A stretch of 64,000 bases of DNA from NCBI RefSeq assembly GCF_011927785.1, contig NZ_JAATJK010000001.1, forward strand, positions 5,985,001-6,049,000, given 5' to 3'. A program made the translations under genes and the position numbers. Positions 1 to 8,070 of this stretch are shown here, in pieces. The notes under the pieces are model-generated. The model saw nothing but the letters and a program-made list of their open reading frames with translations, had not been told where the DNA came from and did not search any database. The first letter of the stretch is position 1. The number at the start of each line of letters is the position of its first letter. The DNA comes from Micromonospora profundi. GTDB taxonomy: Bacteria > Actinomycetota > Actinomycetes > Mycobacteriales > Micromonosporaceae.

Positions 1-269
1 ACCAGACCGGCGGCCGCCGCGCCAGCGATCATTCCTGGTGTACGCGCACCGAGCAGTTCGTTGGCGATGGCCCCGCCGAACCCGAACGCGCCCGCGAAGC
101 CCGCCACCGCCTCGGTCGAGGCCGGTCCATCCACGTGGGCGTGCCCGAAATGCAATAGTTCGGTGCCGAGCAGGGCGAGCACCAGCACCCCGACACCTGC
201 CGCGCCGATGAGGAGAAAGATGAGCGTCCCGGTGGCCACGACCTGCACAGTATCGACGTCCCGCAACAT
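1..269 (-). CDS. Membrane protein, N-terminal part (runs off left edge)
   Basis: On the minus strand an open frame begins at an ATG whose first base is 269 and runs off the window, leaving about 89 residues. A hydrophobic segment (about residues 12-33) is followed by a short polar stretch with HFGHAHVDG and then a Gly/Ala-rich hydrophobic stretch at the edge. Codon third positions are strongly G/C in this frame, unlike the competing plus-strand frame. The layout recalls NfeD/YqiJ-type OB-fold membrane proteins, but the soluble domain would lie outside the window, so the family is a guess. The frame stays open upstream and no good ribosome binding site is visible, so the start is uncertain. 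Confidence 0.5.
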   Translation of the reverse strand, partial: MLRDVDTVQVVATGTLIFLLIGAAGVGVLVLALLGTELLHFGHAHVDGPASTEAVAGFAGAFGFGGAIANELLGARTPGMIAGAAAAGL

Positions 270-410
270 TTCGATGATCCAGTGGACGCGAAGTTGATCT
301 GGCCACGCGAGCCACTGCCGCTGCGGCGATCCGGGCGGCGCAGGAGTGGCGTTCGGCCCGACGCTGGTAGCCGGGCCAACGGGGAAGTCCGCGACAGGGA
401 CAATGGGTGG

Positions 411-896
411 ATGCGCTGGACCGTGCTCGATTCACCGATCGGCGAGTTCTCCGTGGCCACTGACGGCACGAGCGTGTGCGGCACGCACTTCGGTCGTGTC
501 GACGCTGCGGCCGACGAGCCCGCCGACGCGGTGTCCCGGCAGGCTGTCGCCGAGTTGCGGGCGTACTTCGCCGGTGAACTGACAGCATTCACCGTTCCGG
601 TGTCGATTCCGCGCGGCTCGGAGTTCGAGCGGGCGGTGTGGCGGGAGATGACCCGCATTCCGTACGGCGAGACGTCGACGTACGGCGAGGTGGCGAGCGT
701 GGTGGGCGATCTCGGTGCGGCACGGGCGGTGGGGGTGGCCTGTAACCGCAACCCGGTCCCGGTGATCGTGCCGTGTCACCGGATCGTCGGCGCCGGCGGC
801 AAGCTGGTCGGGTTCGGTGGGGGTCTGCCCCGCAAGGTCAAGCTGCTGGAGTTGGAGGCCGGGGTCGCGCTGCGACACACCTGGGCCGTTGGTTGA
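411..896 (+). CDS. ogt: Methylated-DNA--protein-cysteine methyltransferase
   Basis: A suicide repair enzyme that moves the alkyl group from O6-alkylguanine in DNA to its own cysteine. The 161-residue protein carries the active-site motif PCHRIV, with Cys at about residue 122, after the GETSTYGEVA segment of the DNA-binding winged helix. The usual C-terminal Gly-rich turn (VGFGGGLPRK) follows. The frame is open upstream to 282, but homology begins at RWTVLDSPIGEF, so the ATG at 411 is preferred; a GGGTGG stretch sits just ahead. Length fits the Ogt family. It stands alone, facing the terminator shared with ino1. Confidence 0.93.
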   Translation: MRWTVLDSPIGEFSVATDGTSVCGTHFGRVDAAADEPADAVSRQAVAELRAYFAGELTAFTVPVSIPRGSEFERAVWREMTRIPYGETSTYGEVASVVGDLGAARAVGVACNRNPVPVIVPCHRIVGAGGKLVGFGGGLPRKVKLLELEAGVALRHTWAVG

Positions 897-956
897 CGCT
901 CACCGAGCAGGTGCTGAGGCTTTCGCCGTACCTGGAGATGTCGAGCTGAACGCGAC

Positions 957-986
957 GAGGGCCGGGTCCATGCGGACCCGGCCCTC
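957..986. terminator. Hairpin between ogt and ino1
   Basis: A perfect 13-bp inverted repeat (GAGGGCCGGGTCC with its complement) around a 4-base loop lies between two convergent genes. No T-run follows, as is common in high-GC actinobacteria. It can serve both directions. Confidence 0.8.
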
Positions 987-1009
987 GACCGTGCTGGTGT
1001 TTCAGCGGG

Positions 1010-2089
1010 TCAGCGCTCGACCTCGCCGGCGATGAACTCCTCGACGGCCTGGTGGGCGTCGTGGTCGGCGTACTGCACCGGCGGGGACTTCATGAAGTAC
1101 GACGAGGCCGACAGGATCGGACCGCCGATCTTCCGGTCCAGGCCGATCTTCGCGGCGCGGACGGCGTCGATGATGACACCGGCCGAGTTCGGGGAGTCCC
1201 ACACCTCGAGCTTGAGCTCGGCGTTCAGCGGGGTGTCTCCGAAGGAGCGACCCTCCAGGCGGATGTACGCCCACTTGCGGTCGTCCAGCCACGGCACGTG
1301 GTCCGACGGGCCGATGTGCACGTCGCTCTTGCTCATCTCGTGCGGGATCTGCGAGGTGACCGACTGGGTCTTCGAGATCTTCTTCGAGACCAGCCGCTTG
1401 CGCTCCAGCATGTTCATGAAGTCCATGTTGCCGCCGAAGTTGAGCTGGTACGTGCGCAGCAGCTCGACACCGCGGTCCTCGAAGAGCTTCGCGAGCGCGC
1501 GGTGCACGATGGTGGCGCCGACCTGGCTCTTGATGTCGTCACCGACGATCGGGAGGCCGGCGTCGGTGAACTTCTGCGCCCACTCCGGGTCCGAGGCGAT
1601 GAAGACGGGCAGGGCGTTGACGAACGCGCAACCGGCGTCGATCGCCGCCTGGGCGTAGAACTTGGCGGCCTGCTCGGAGCCGACGGGCAGGTAGCAGACG
1701 ACGACGTCGACCTGCGCGTCACGCAACGCCTGAGTCACGTCGACGGCGGTGGCGTCGGACTCCTCGACGATCTCGCGGTAGTACTGGCCCAGACCGTCGA
1801 AGGTCGGACCGCGCTGCACGGACACGCCGGTGGGCGGCACGTCGCAGAGCTTGATGGTGTTGTTCTCGCTGGCGACGATCGCCTCCGCGAGGTCCATGCC
1901 CACCTTCTTGGCGTCGACGTCGAACGCCGCGACAAACTCAACGTCAGAGACGTGGTAGTCGCCGAAGGTGACGTGCATGAGACCCGGGACGCGGTCGTTC
2001 GGGTCGGCGTTGCGGTAGTACTCGACGCCCTGAACCAGGGACGAGGCGCAGTTACCCACACCGACGATGGCGACGCGGACGGAGCCCAT
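1010..2089 (-). CDS. ino1: Inositol-3-phosphate synthase
   Basis: Converts glucose 6-phosphate to 1L-myo-inositol 3-phosphate with NAD, the entry step to phosphatidylinositol, mannosylated phosphoinositides and mycothiol. The 359-residue protein begins with the NAD-binding loop GVGNCASS (residues 10-17) and contains the conserved [20 protein letters not shown] and DSPNSAGV blocks. It is close in length and order to the mycobacterial enzyme. I chose the ATG at 2089 because AAGGAGG lies 8 bases before it; a GTG at 2116 would overlap the upstream padR stop by 4 bases. It follows the PadR gene on the same strand, so the two probably share a transcript and the PadR-type repressor probably controls inositol supply. 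Confidence 0.97.
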   Translation of the reverse strand: MGSVRVAIVGVGNCASSLVQGVEYYRNADPNDRVPGLMHVTFGDYHVSDVEFVAAFDVDAKKVGMDLAEAIVASENNTIKLCDVPPTGVSVQRGPTFDGLGQYYREIVEESDATAVDVTQALRDAQVDVVVCYLPVGSEQAAKFYAQAAIDAGCAFVNALPVFIASDPEWAQKFTDAGLPIVGDDIKSQVGATIVHRALAKLFEDRGVELLRTYQLNFGGNMDFMNMLERKRLVSKKISKTQSVTSQIPHEMSKSDVHIGPSDHVPWLDDRKWAYIRLEGRSFGDTPLNAELKLEVWDSPNSAGVIIDAVRAAKIGLDRKIGGPILSASSYFMKSPPVQYADHDAHQAVEEFIAGEVER

Positions 2090-2112
2090 AGCGTCTGCCT
2101 CCTTCTTCTCTG

Positions 2113-2751
2113 TCACGGCCGCTCTTTCCTGGTATCTCCAGGCGGAGGCGGGCTGTTGTCTTCTCGTCGGCCACCGGCCGTCCCCGCTTGCGGGACCGTC
2201 GGGGCTCGGCCGGAGCGCTCGTTGGCGATGAGCTCCTCCAGCCAGCGGACCTCACGCTCACAGGCGTCAAGGCCGTGGCGCTGCAGTTCCAAGGTGTAAG
2301 CGTCGAGGCGCTCGGCCGCCCGGCCCAGCACGTCGCGAAGCCCTTCGCGACGTTCCTCGATCTTGCGGCGGCGACCCTCCAGAATGCGGAGTCGGGTCGC
2401 CTGGTCGGTCCGGGCGAAGAACGCGAAGTGCACCCCGAAGCCCGTGTCGTCGTACGTCTCGGGCCCCGCCTGTGCGATCAGCTGGGCGAAGCGTTCCTTG
2501 CCCTCCGCAGTGATTTTGTAGACCACCCGACCTCGTCGGCTGGTCAGCGCGGGAACCTCCTCGGCGGTGACGGGTGTCTCAGCGGCTTCGGTGATCCACC
2601 CCGCCGCCTGGAGCCTGCGTAGCGTGGGATAGAGCGAGCCGTAGCTGATCGCCGCGCGGATCGCCCCGAGCTTGGCGGTCAACTCCTTGCGCAGCTCATA
2701 GCCGTGCATCGGAGACTCCTGCAGCAGGCCGAGGATGGCGAGGTCGAGCAT
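2113..2751 (-). CDS. PadR-family transcriptional regulator
   Basis: A 212-residue repressor-type protein. The N-terminal winged helix covers about residues 1-90 ([19 protein letters not shown] at the start, [17 protein letters not shown] for the recognition helix and wing). A C-terminal helical dimerisation part is rich in Arg and Glu (about 110-185), and the tail is Pro-rich and disordered. The start at 2751 is the Met directly before the PadR domain, with GAGGGTGG upstream; the frame also opens at 2814, but that ATG lies inside the palindromic operator. It is the first gene of the padR-ino1 unit and probably represses its own promoter. Confidence 0.93.
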   Translation of the reverse strand: MLDLAILGLLQESPMHGYELRKELTAKLGAIRAAISYGSLYPTLRRLQAAGWITEAAETPVTAEEVPALTSRRGRVVYKITAEGKERFAQLIAQAGPETYDDTGFGVHFAFFARTDQATRLRILEGRRRKIEERREGLRDVLGRAAERLDAYTLELQRHGLDACEREVRWLEELIANERSGRAPTVPQAGTAGGRREDNSPPPPGDTRKERP

Positions 2752-2792
2752 GGGCCACCCTCTCTTACCCCTGGCGCCGAGCGGTAACCGCC

Positions 2793-2817
2793 GCGATGTA
2801 TCGGACCGATACATCGC
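2793..2817. promoter_or_regulatory. 25-bp perfect palindrome, putative PadR operator
   Basis: The arms GCGATGTATCGG and CCGATACATCGC are perfectly complementary around one central A. The ATGT...ACAT halves fit the known PadR-type operator pattern. The palindrome sits immediately after the predicted -10 of the padR-ino1 promoter, where binding would block transcription. Confidence 0.85.
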
Positions 2818-2846
2818 ACGTTAGCGGGTCATCGAAGCCAGGGCAA
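2818..2846 (-). promoter_or_regulatory. Promoter of padR-ino1
   Basis: Reading the minus strand, TTGCCC (2841-2846) and TAACGT (2818-2823) are 17 bases apart, a standard spacing. The PadR palindrome covers the expected transcription start. Confidence 0.65.
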
Positions 2847-2867
2847 ACCCTCGTTCCGGGATCCTGC

Positions 2868-2908
2868 CGTCACGGATCGTGACGATGGTCGCCTGGTCCG
2901 GCCGGACC
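2868..2908. promoter_or_regulatory. Two short palindromes upstream of the DUF5318 gene
   Basis: CGTCACG-GAT-CGTGACG (2868-2884) and the 14-bp self-complementary GGTCCGGCCGGACC (2895-2908) lie just ahead of the DUF5318 start. They may be operator sites; no factor is suggested. Confidence 0.4.
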
Positions 2909-2911
2909 GCG

Positions 2912-2917
2912 TACCCT
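2912..2917 (+). promoter_or_regulatory. -10 element, probable leaderless start of DUF5318 gene
   Basis: TACCCT lies 7 bases before the ATG at 2925, a spacing that would start transcription at the initiation codon. Confidence 0.5.
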
Positions 2918-2924
2918 TCTCCGC

Positions 2925-3368
2925 ATGCGTACGCAGCGCCAGGTCGTCGACTACTCGCTTCAGAAGCGAGCAGTGCTGCGTGAGCTTCTGGCCGGCCGGG
3001 TCGGCACGTACGACGTGTGCGACGCCTCGCCGTACCTGAAGAACGCTGCCCGGTTCCACGGGGAGCCGACCGACCTGCGCTGCCCGATCTGTCGCAGCGA
3101 GAATCTGACCCTGGTCCACTACATTTACGGTGACGAACTCAAGCAGTCCGCCGGGCAGGCCCGGACGCTCACCGAGCTGCCCGTGTTGGCGATGACACTG
3201 CGTGAGTTCCAGGTCTTCGTGGTGGAGGTGTGCCTCGGCTGTGACTGGAACCACCTCGTCGAGCAGTACCTGCTCGGCCGGGACGGTCTCAGCGGCGACG
3301 GCGCTGACGAGCAGGACGTGGCCAGCGCCGAGGGCGCAGGTCGACGGAGGCGAGAGGCGCAACGGTGA
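2925..3368 (+). CDS. DUF5318 family protein
   Basis: A conserved actinobacterial protein of unknown function, 147 residues. It opens with QVVDYSLQKRAVLREL and carries two cysteine pairs that look like a zinc ribbon: CPIC near residue 55 and CLGC near 104, the latter in a CLGCDWNHL block. The C-terminal 25 residues are Gly/Glu/Arg-rich and probably disordered. It is transcribed divergently from padR and lies directly upstream of the penicillin-binding protein gene, which hints at cell-envelope expression but does not prove a role. Confidence 0.88.
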   Translation: MRTQRQVVDYSLQKRAVLRELLAGRVGTYDVCDASPYLKNAARFHGEPTDLRCPICRSENLTLVHYIYGDELKQSAGQARTLTELPVLAMTLREFQVFVVEVCLGCDWNHLVEQYLLGRDGLSGDGADEQDVASAEGAGRRRREAQR

Positions 3369-3565
3369 TCTCAGGTGGTTGGACCGGCCCCGGGGCCGTG
3401 GACGTGACCCGGGACGGCCAACCGCTCGTTGGTCCGATTGGCCCTATTGATACAGCAATGGACCCAGCGAACCGGCACCCCCGTGCCGGTGCCCCGGGTG
3501 AAGCAACTCACGGCAACCCGGTGGCGGCGCAGCAGCGCCCCACCGCGACCGGCAGGGTGTGAGGA

Positions 3566-6406
3566 ATGAACTCGTACGGCGATCCCAGTTCTGCGCGCGG
3601 GCGGGCCGAGTACCCCGGCCCGGACGGTGACCCCGGACCGGGCGCGGACGACTCGTACCGTCGACCCGGCGGTGACTCCCGCGCGGGCGGCTGGTCCGCC
3701 CCGGAGCCAGCGGCACCTCCCGGCAGGGCCTCTGTGACACCGCGGGCCGCCGGTGGTCGTGCCTCGGTGGGCGGCTCGGCCTCCGTGCCGCCGCGCGGCG
3801 TCGCCGCCGGATCCGCCTCGGTGGGTCCGGCTACGCCGGGCCGCAGCGGCCGGGCCTCCGTGCCGGTGTCCCCGGCTCCTGGTGTGGCAGCCGGTCGTGC
3901 CGGCGCCGGCCGGGCCTCGGTGCCGGTGTCCCCGGGCGCGCCTTCGGGCCGTGCCGTCGTCGGCGCCGCCTCCGTCGGCGCGGCTTCGGCAGGCCGGGCC
4001 AGGGTCGGTACGGCGTCGGTAGGTGGCCGTGCCGCTGTCGCCCGGGCGAGTGTCTCCCCGGTCTCCGGTGGCCCGGGTGGGCCAGGTGGCCCGGGCGGAC
4101 CGAACGGTCCGGGTCGCGGTGGCCGGGGCGGTCGCGGTTCGGGCGACCCGAGTGGGGCGGCCCGCGCCAAGAAGCGCAAGCGGATGAACCTGCTGATCGC
4201 CGGGTTCGCCGTCTTCATCATGCTCGCGGGCATCGGCGTGGTCGGCTTCACCTACTACTCGACAAACGTGGTCATGCCCAACGAGATGCCGTTGCCGCTG
4301 TCCACCACCGTCTACGCCAAGGACGGCAAGACCCAGCTGGCCAAGCTGGGCAGCGAGAACCGCACCTTTGTCACCATCGACCAGATCCCGGAGCACGTGC
4401 AGCACGCGGTGGCGGCAGCCGAGGACCGGAACTTCTACCGGCACTCCGGCGTCGACTACAAGGGCATCGTCCGGGCTGCGTGGAACAACGTCTCCAACGG
4501 TGACAAGCAGGGTGCCTCGACGATCACCCAGCAGTACGCCCGCAACGCGTTCGAGAACCTCAAGGACGACACGTACGGCCGGAAGGTGAAGGAGGCGATC
4601 CTCGCCTCCAAGCTCAACGACACGTACAGCAAGCCCGAGATCATGCAGCACTACCTGAACGTGATCTATTTCGGGCGGGGTGCGTACGGCATCGAGGCTG
4701 CGGCGCAGACCTACTTCGGCAAGTCGGCCATCAAGCTCACCCCCGCCGAGGGCGCGGTCCTGGCCGCCTTGATCAAGCAACCGGTGGCCACTACCACCCA
4801 CAAGGGCTACGACCCGGCGGTCAACCCGACGGACGCCAAGACCCGGTGGGACTACGTGATCGGTGGCATGAAGAAGGAGGGCTGGCTGGACCCCGCCACC
4901 CAGCTCGAATACCCGAAGGCGCTGCCGCCGAAGAAGGACGGCGTCGGCTTCGGCGTCAAGAGCCCTCGGGGCAACGTCATCAACTACGTCCGCCAGGAGA
5001 TGGACCAGATGGGTCTCTGCTCCGACAGCGGGGCGGAGGGCAAGGCCAGCTGCGTCGACGCCCTACGGGACGGCGGCTACCGGATCACCACCACCATCGA
5101 CCCGAAGTTGCAGTCGGCCGCCGAGAACGTCGCGATGCAGTCGAAGAAGGGCTCCGAGCTCAACGACCAGCCCAAGAACCTCATGGCGGCTGTCGTCTCG
5201 ATCGACCCGAAGAAGGGCCGCGTGCTCGCCTACTACGGTGGCGACAGCGGCGCGGACTTCGACTACGCCGGCAAGAACACCGACAAGAACGGTGACCTGA
5301 CCGGCGGTCACCAGCCGGGTTCTTCGATGAAGGTCTACACACTGGCTGCCGCCATCGAGGCCGGCATCTCGGTCAAGTCGCACTGGGACCCCACGCCGTA
5401 CAAGCCGGAGGGCTCCGCGGTTGCGATCGGCAACGCCGGCCGTACCAACCTCAAGTGCGGCAAGTGGTGCACGCTCGAAGAGTCGACGGTCCAGTCGTAC
5501 AACGTGCCCTTCTACTGGGTCACCGACAAGATCGGTGCCGGGAAGGTCGTCGACATGGCCCGGAAGGCCGGCGTGACCACCATGTGGGGCGTCGACCCGC
5601 CGCAGGCCTTCGACCTGTCGAAGAAGGGGCCGAACCCGTTCGACAACTACACGGGTTTCGGCAAGTACCCGATCACGGTGTTCGACCACGCCAACGCCAT
5701 GGCCACGTTCGCCAACGACGGCAAGTACATCAAGGCGCACTTCATCATCAAGGTGGAGCAGCAGGACAAGGACACCGGCAAGTGGAAGGTGGTCGGCAGC
5801 GAGCGCATCAAGCCGGAGCAGCGGATCGACAAGAAGATCACCGATGAGGTCACCGGTGTCCTGAAGCAGATCCCCGGCCCGAACGGGCTCTCGCTCGAGG
5901 GCGGCCGCGCGGCCGCCGCCAAGACCGGCACCTGGGAGTACGACCGGAAGGACAACGCCCACGCGTGGACGGTCGGCTACACCCCGCAGATCGCCACAGC
6001 GGTCTGGGTAGGCAGCCGTGACCCGAGGAAGCCCCAGATCCGCCTCACCGGCGGCAAGCCCATCGGCGGTTCGACACTGCCTGGTCCGATCTGGGAGAAG
6101 TACATGAACACCGCGCTCAAGGGGCAGGACGAGGTCTCCCTGCCCAGCGTCACTGGCGAGGGCGACGTTGACGCAGGCAACGGCAAGGAGCCGGTGGCTC
6201 CGCCGCCGACCCCCGGTCTGCCTGGCGGACCGGGTGGACCCGGCGGGCCTGGCGGCGGGCAGCCCTGTGACCCGTTGACCAACCCGTTCTGCCCGCGTAC
6301 CGACGGCAACGCCGGCGGCGACACTCCCGGTGGGCCCGGTCGGCCCGGCAATGGCGGCAACGGCGGCGGCCTGTTACCCAGCCTGCCACCTTCCACCCGG
6401 GACTGA
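3566..6406 (+). CDS. Class A penicillin-binding protein (transglycosylase/transpeptidase)
   Basis: A bifunctional peptidoglycan synthase of 946 residues. Residues 1-207 are a cytoplasmic low-complexity region with about nine ASV repeats, five of them RASV, ending in a Gly/Pro stretch. A transmembrane helix spans about 208-232. The GT51 glycosyltransferase domain follows, with catalytic Glu near 286 in AAAEDRNFY. The transpeptidase domain has SSMK (Ser 586), SYN (644-646) and KTGT (786-789). The C-terminal 80 residues are Gly/Pro-rich. All catalytic motifs are intact. The ATG at 3566 follows a GAGGA that is unusually close. The protein matches the ponA-type PBP1 of actinobacteria; a strong hairpin follows it. 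Confidence 0.95.
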   Translation: MNSYGDPSSARGRAEYPGPDGDPGPGADDSYRRPGGDSRAGGWSAPEPAAPPGRASVTPRAAGGRASVGGSASVPPRGVAAGSASVGPATPGRSGRASVPVSPAPGVAAGRAGAGRASVPVSPGAPSGRAVVGAASVGAASAGRARVGTASVGGRAAVARASVSPVSGGPGGPGGPGGPNGPGRGGRGGRGSGDPSGAARAKKRKRMNLLIAGFAVFIMLAGIGVVGFTYYSTNVVMPNEMPLPLSTTVYAKDGKTQLAKLGSENRTFVTIDQIPEHVQHAVAAAEDRNFYRHSGVDYKGIVRAAWNNVSNGDKQGASTITQQYARNAFENLKDDTYGRKVKEAILASKLNDTYSKPEIMQHYLNVIYFGRGAYGIEAAAQTYFGKSAIKLTPAEGAVLAALIKQPVATTTHKGYDPAVNPTDAKTRWDYVIGGMKKEGWLDPATQLEYPKALPPKKDGVGFGVKSPRGNVINYVRQEMDQMGLCSDSGAEGKASCVDALRDGGYRITTTIDPKLQSAAENVAMQSKKGSELNDQPKNLMAAVVSIDPKKGRVLAYYGGDSGADFDYAGKNTDKNGDLTGGHQPGSSMKVYTLAAAIEAGISVKSHWDPTPYKPEGSAVAIGNAGRTNLKCGKWCTLEESTVQSYNVPFYWVTDKIGAGKVVDMARKAGVTTMWGVDPPQAFDLSKKGPNPFDNYTGFGKYPITVFDHANAMATFANDGKYIKAHFIIKVEQQDKDTGKWKVVGSERIKPEQRIDKKITDEVTGVLKQIPGPNGLSLEGGRAAAAKTGTWEYDRKDNAHAWTVGYTPQIATAVWVGSRDPRKPQIRLTGGKPIGGSTLPGPIWEKYMNTALKGQDEVSLPSVTGEGDVDAGNGKEPVAPPPTPGLPGGPGGPGGPGGGQPCDPLTNPFCPRTDGNAGGDTPGGPGRPGNGGNGGGLLPSLPPSTRD

Positions 6407-6422
6407 CCCACCCCGCACGCGA

Positions 6423-6466
6423 CGCCGCCGCCGGCCGGACGACATGTCCGACCGGCGGCGGCGTTT
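6423..6466 (+). terminator. Terminator after the penicillin-binding protein gene
   Basis: Arms 6423-6440 and 6446-6463 pair at 17 of 18 positions around a 5-base loop and are followed by TTT. Confidence 0.8.
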
Positions 6467-6534
6467 GGCGTACCCGGACATCTCCCGCATTGGGGCGGGA
6501 CGCGCACCCCCGTCGTACGGCAGGATGCCTTTTC

Positions 6535-8043
6535 ATGAGCACCCAGTCGACGCCCGGCATCGACGACGCCGGAACCACCGACCACCCGTCCCGGTCCGAT
6601 GGGTTCGTCCGCGGCCTCTCCGGCGCCATCGGCGGGCCGCTCGGCGACCACGCGACGGCACTGGACCAGCCGGCCGGCTCCGAGCGTCGGTTCTGGACCG
6701 CCGCCCGGATCGTGCTGGCGCTGGTCTGCCTCACGCTGGCGCTGCACTGGGTGCAGAAGTCGCCCTGCCAGGACGGCGCCTGGCAGAACAACGTCCAGTA
6801 CAACCGGTTCTGCTACACCGATGTGCTCGCCCTCTACTACGCCGAAGGGCTCAACGAGGGCAAGGTGCCCTACCGCGACCATCCCGTCGAGTACCCGGTG
6901 CTGACCGGCTACTTCATGGGTGCCCTCGGACTGCCGGTGCATGCGATCGGCGACGGCGACCCGACCATCAACCAGGCCCAGTGGTTCTACAACCTCAACG
7001 CCCTCGTGCTCGGCGCGCTCGCGGTCGCCACCGTGGCGGTGATCCTCGCGCTGCGTCGCAGACGACCGTGGGACGCCGCGCTGTTCGCGATCGCCCCGGC
7101 GCTGCTGCTCACCGCCACCGTCAACTGGGACCTACTCGCCATCGGGCTCGCCGCGTTCGGGCTGCTGGCCTGGGCACGGCGACAACCGGCGGTGGCAGGC
7201 GTGCTGCTCGGTCTCGCCGGTGCGGCGAAGCTCTGGCCGCTGTTCCTGCTGGGGCCGATCCTCATCCTGGCGCTGCGAGCCAACCGGCTCCGCGCCGCGC
7301 TCACCGCCATCGGGACCGCGATCGTCGCCGTGGTGCTCGTGAACCTGCAACCTGCGCGGGCGTACCCGGAGAACTGGGGCCGCTTCTTCGAACTGAACAC
7401 CACCCGGCCGATCGACTGGGGCACGCTCTGGTACATCGGGCGCTACCTCGACGGCAAGATCGGCACCGATCCCGGCCGGCTCGGTCCGTTCGAGTGGCTG
7501 AACGCCAACATCCCAACCCTCAACATCGTTTCGTACGCCCTGTTCGGGCTGGCCTGCCTCGGCGTGGCGGTGCTGGCGCTACGGGCACCACGCCGGCCCC
7601 GGCTCGCCCAGCTCGCGTTCCTTGTGGTCGCCGCGTTCCTCATCTTCAGCAAGGTCTGGTCCCAGCAGTTCGTGCTCTGGATGCTGCCGCTGATCGTGCT
7701 GGCCCGGCCGAAGTGGGGCGCCTTCCTGGCCTGGCAAATCGCCGAGGTCTGCTACTTCGTCGCCTTCTACGGTGAGCTGCTCGGCGCGGCGACCAGCCGC
7801 CCGGTCTTCCCCGAAGGGGTGTTCGTGCTGGCCGCGTCGCTGCGGCTGGGCACCGTGGTGGTGCTCTGCGTGCTGGTCATCCGGGAGATCCTGCACCCCG
7901 AGCAGGACGCGGTACGGGCCACCTATGACGACGACCCGGACGGCGGCGTGCTCGACGGCGCGCCGGACGCACCCTGGCTGGACCGCTGGCGCCGCCGGGA
8001 GGGCAATCCCGCGCCGGAGCCCGAGCCGGCAGTCACCACCTGA
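6535..8043 (+). CDS. GT87-type polyprenol-phosphate-mannose mannosyltransferase
   Basis: An integral membrane protein of 502 residues with about ten hydrophobic segments. It belongs to the GT-C fold DUF2029/GT87 group that uses polyprenyl-phosphate mannose on the outer face of the membrane. The first extracytoplasmic loop holds an acidic residue in FCYTDVLALYY (Asp 96), the position of the catalytic Asp in PimE-like enzymes, followed by PYRDHPVEYPVLTGY. The soluble tail is Pro/Glu-rich. The ATG at 6535 has AGGA about 9 bases upstream; an in-frame ATG at 6490 lies before homology begins. The acceptor is not known; a lipomannan or glycoprotein is possible. Confidence 0.85.
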   Translation: MSTQSTPGIDDAGTTDHPSRSDGFVRGLSGAIGGPLGDHATALDQPAGSERRFWTAARIVLALVCLTLALHWVQKSPCQDGAWQNNVQYNRFCYTDVLALYYAEGLNEGKVPYRDHPVEYPVLTGYFMGALGLPVHAIGDGDPTINQAQWFYNLNALVLGALAVATVAVILALRRRRPWDAALFAIAPALLLTATVNWDLLAIGLAAFGLLAWARRQPAVAGVLLGLAGAAKLWPLFLLGPILILALRANRLRAALTAIGTAIVAVVLVNLQPARAYPENWGRFFELNTTRPIDWGTLWYIGRYLDGKIGTDPGRLGPFEWLNANIPTLNIVSYALFGLACLGVAVLALRAPRRPRLAQLAFLVVAAFLIFSKVWSQQFVLWMLPLIVLARPKWGAFLAWQIAEVCYFVAFYGELLGAATSRPVFPEGVFVLAASLRLGTVVVLCVLVIREILHPEQDAVRATYDDDPDGGVLDGAPDAPWLDRWRRREGNPAPEPEPAVTT

Positions 8044-8070
8044 GCCGGGCCCCGGGCGTCGAGAGAGGGT

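Noticed and set aside
3365..3562. 65-codon frame filling the gap between DUF5318 and the penicillin-binding protein gene
   Set aside because: It overlaps the DUF5318 stop by GTGA and stays open to a TGA just before 3566, but it has no protein-like features and long open frames arise by chance in this GC content. A leader-peptide role is possible but unsupported.
3371..4801. Long antisense frame opposite the penicillin-binding protein head
   Set aside because: A mirror frame of a Gly/Ala/Pro-rich coding region; no conserved motif and the plus-strand gene is certain.
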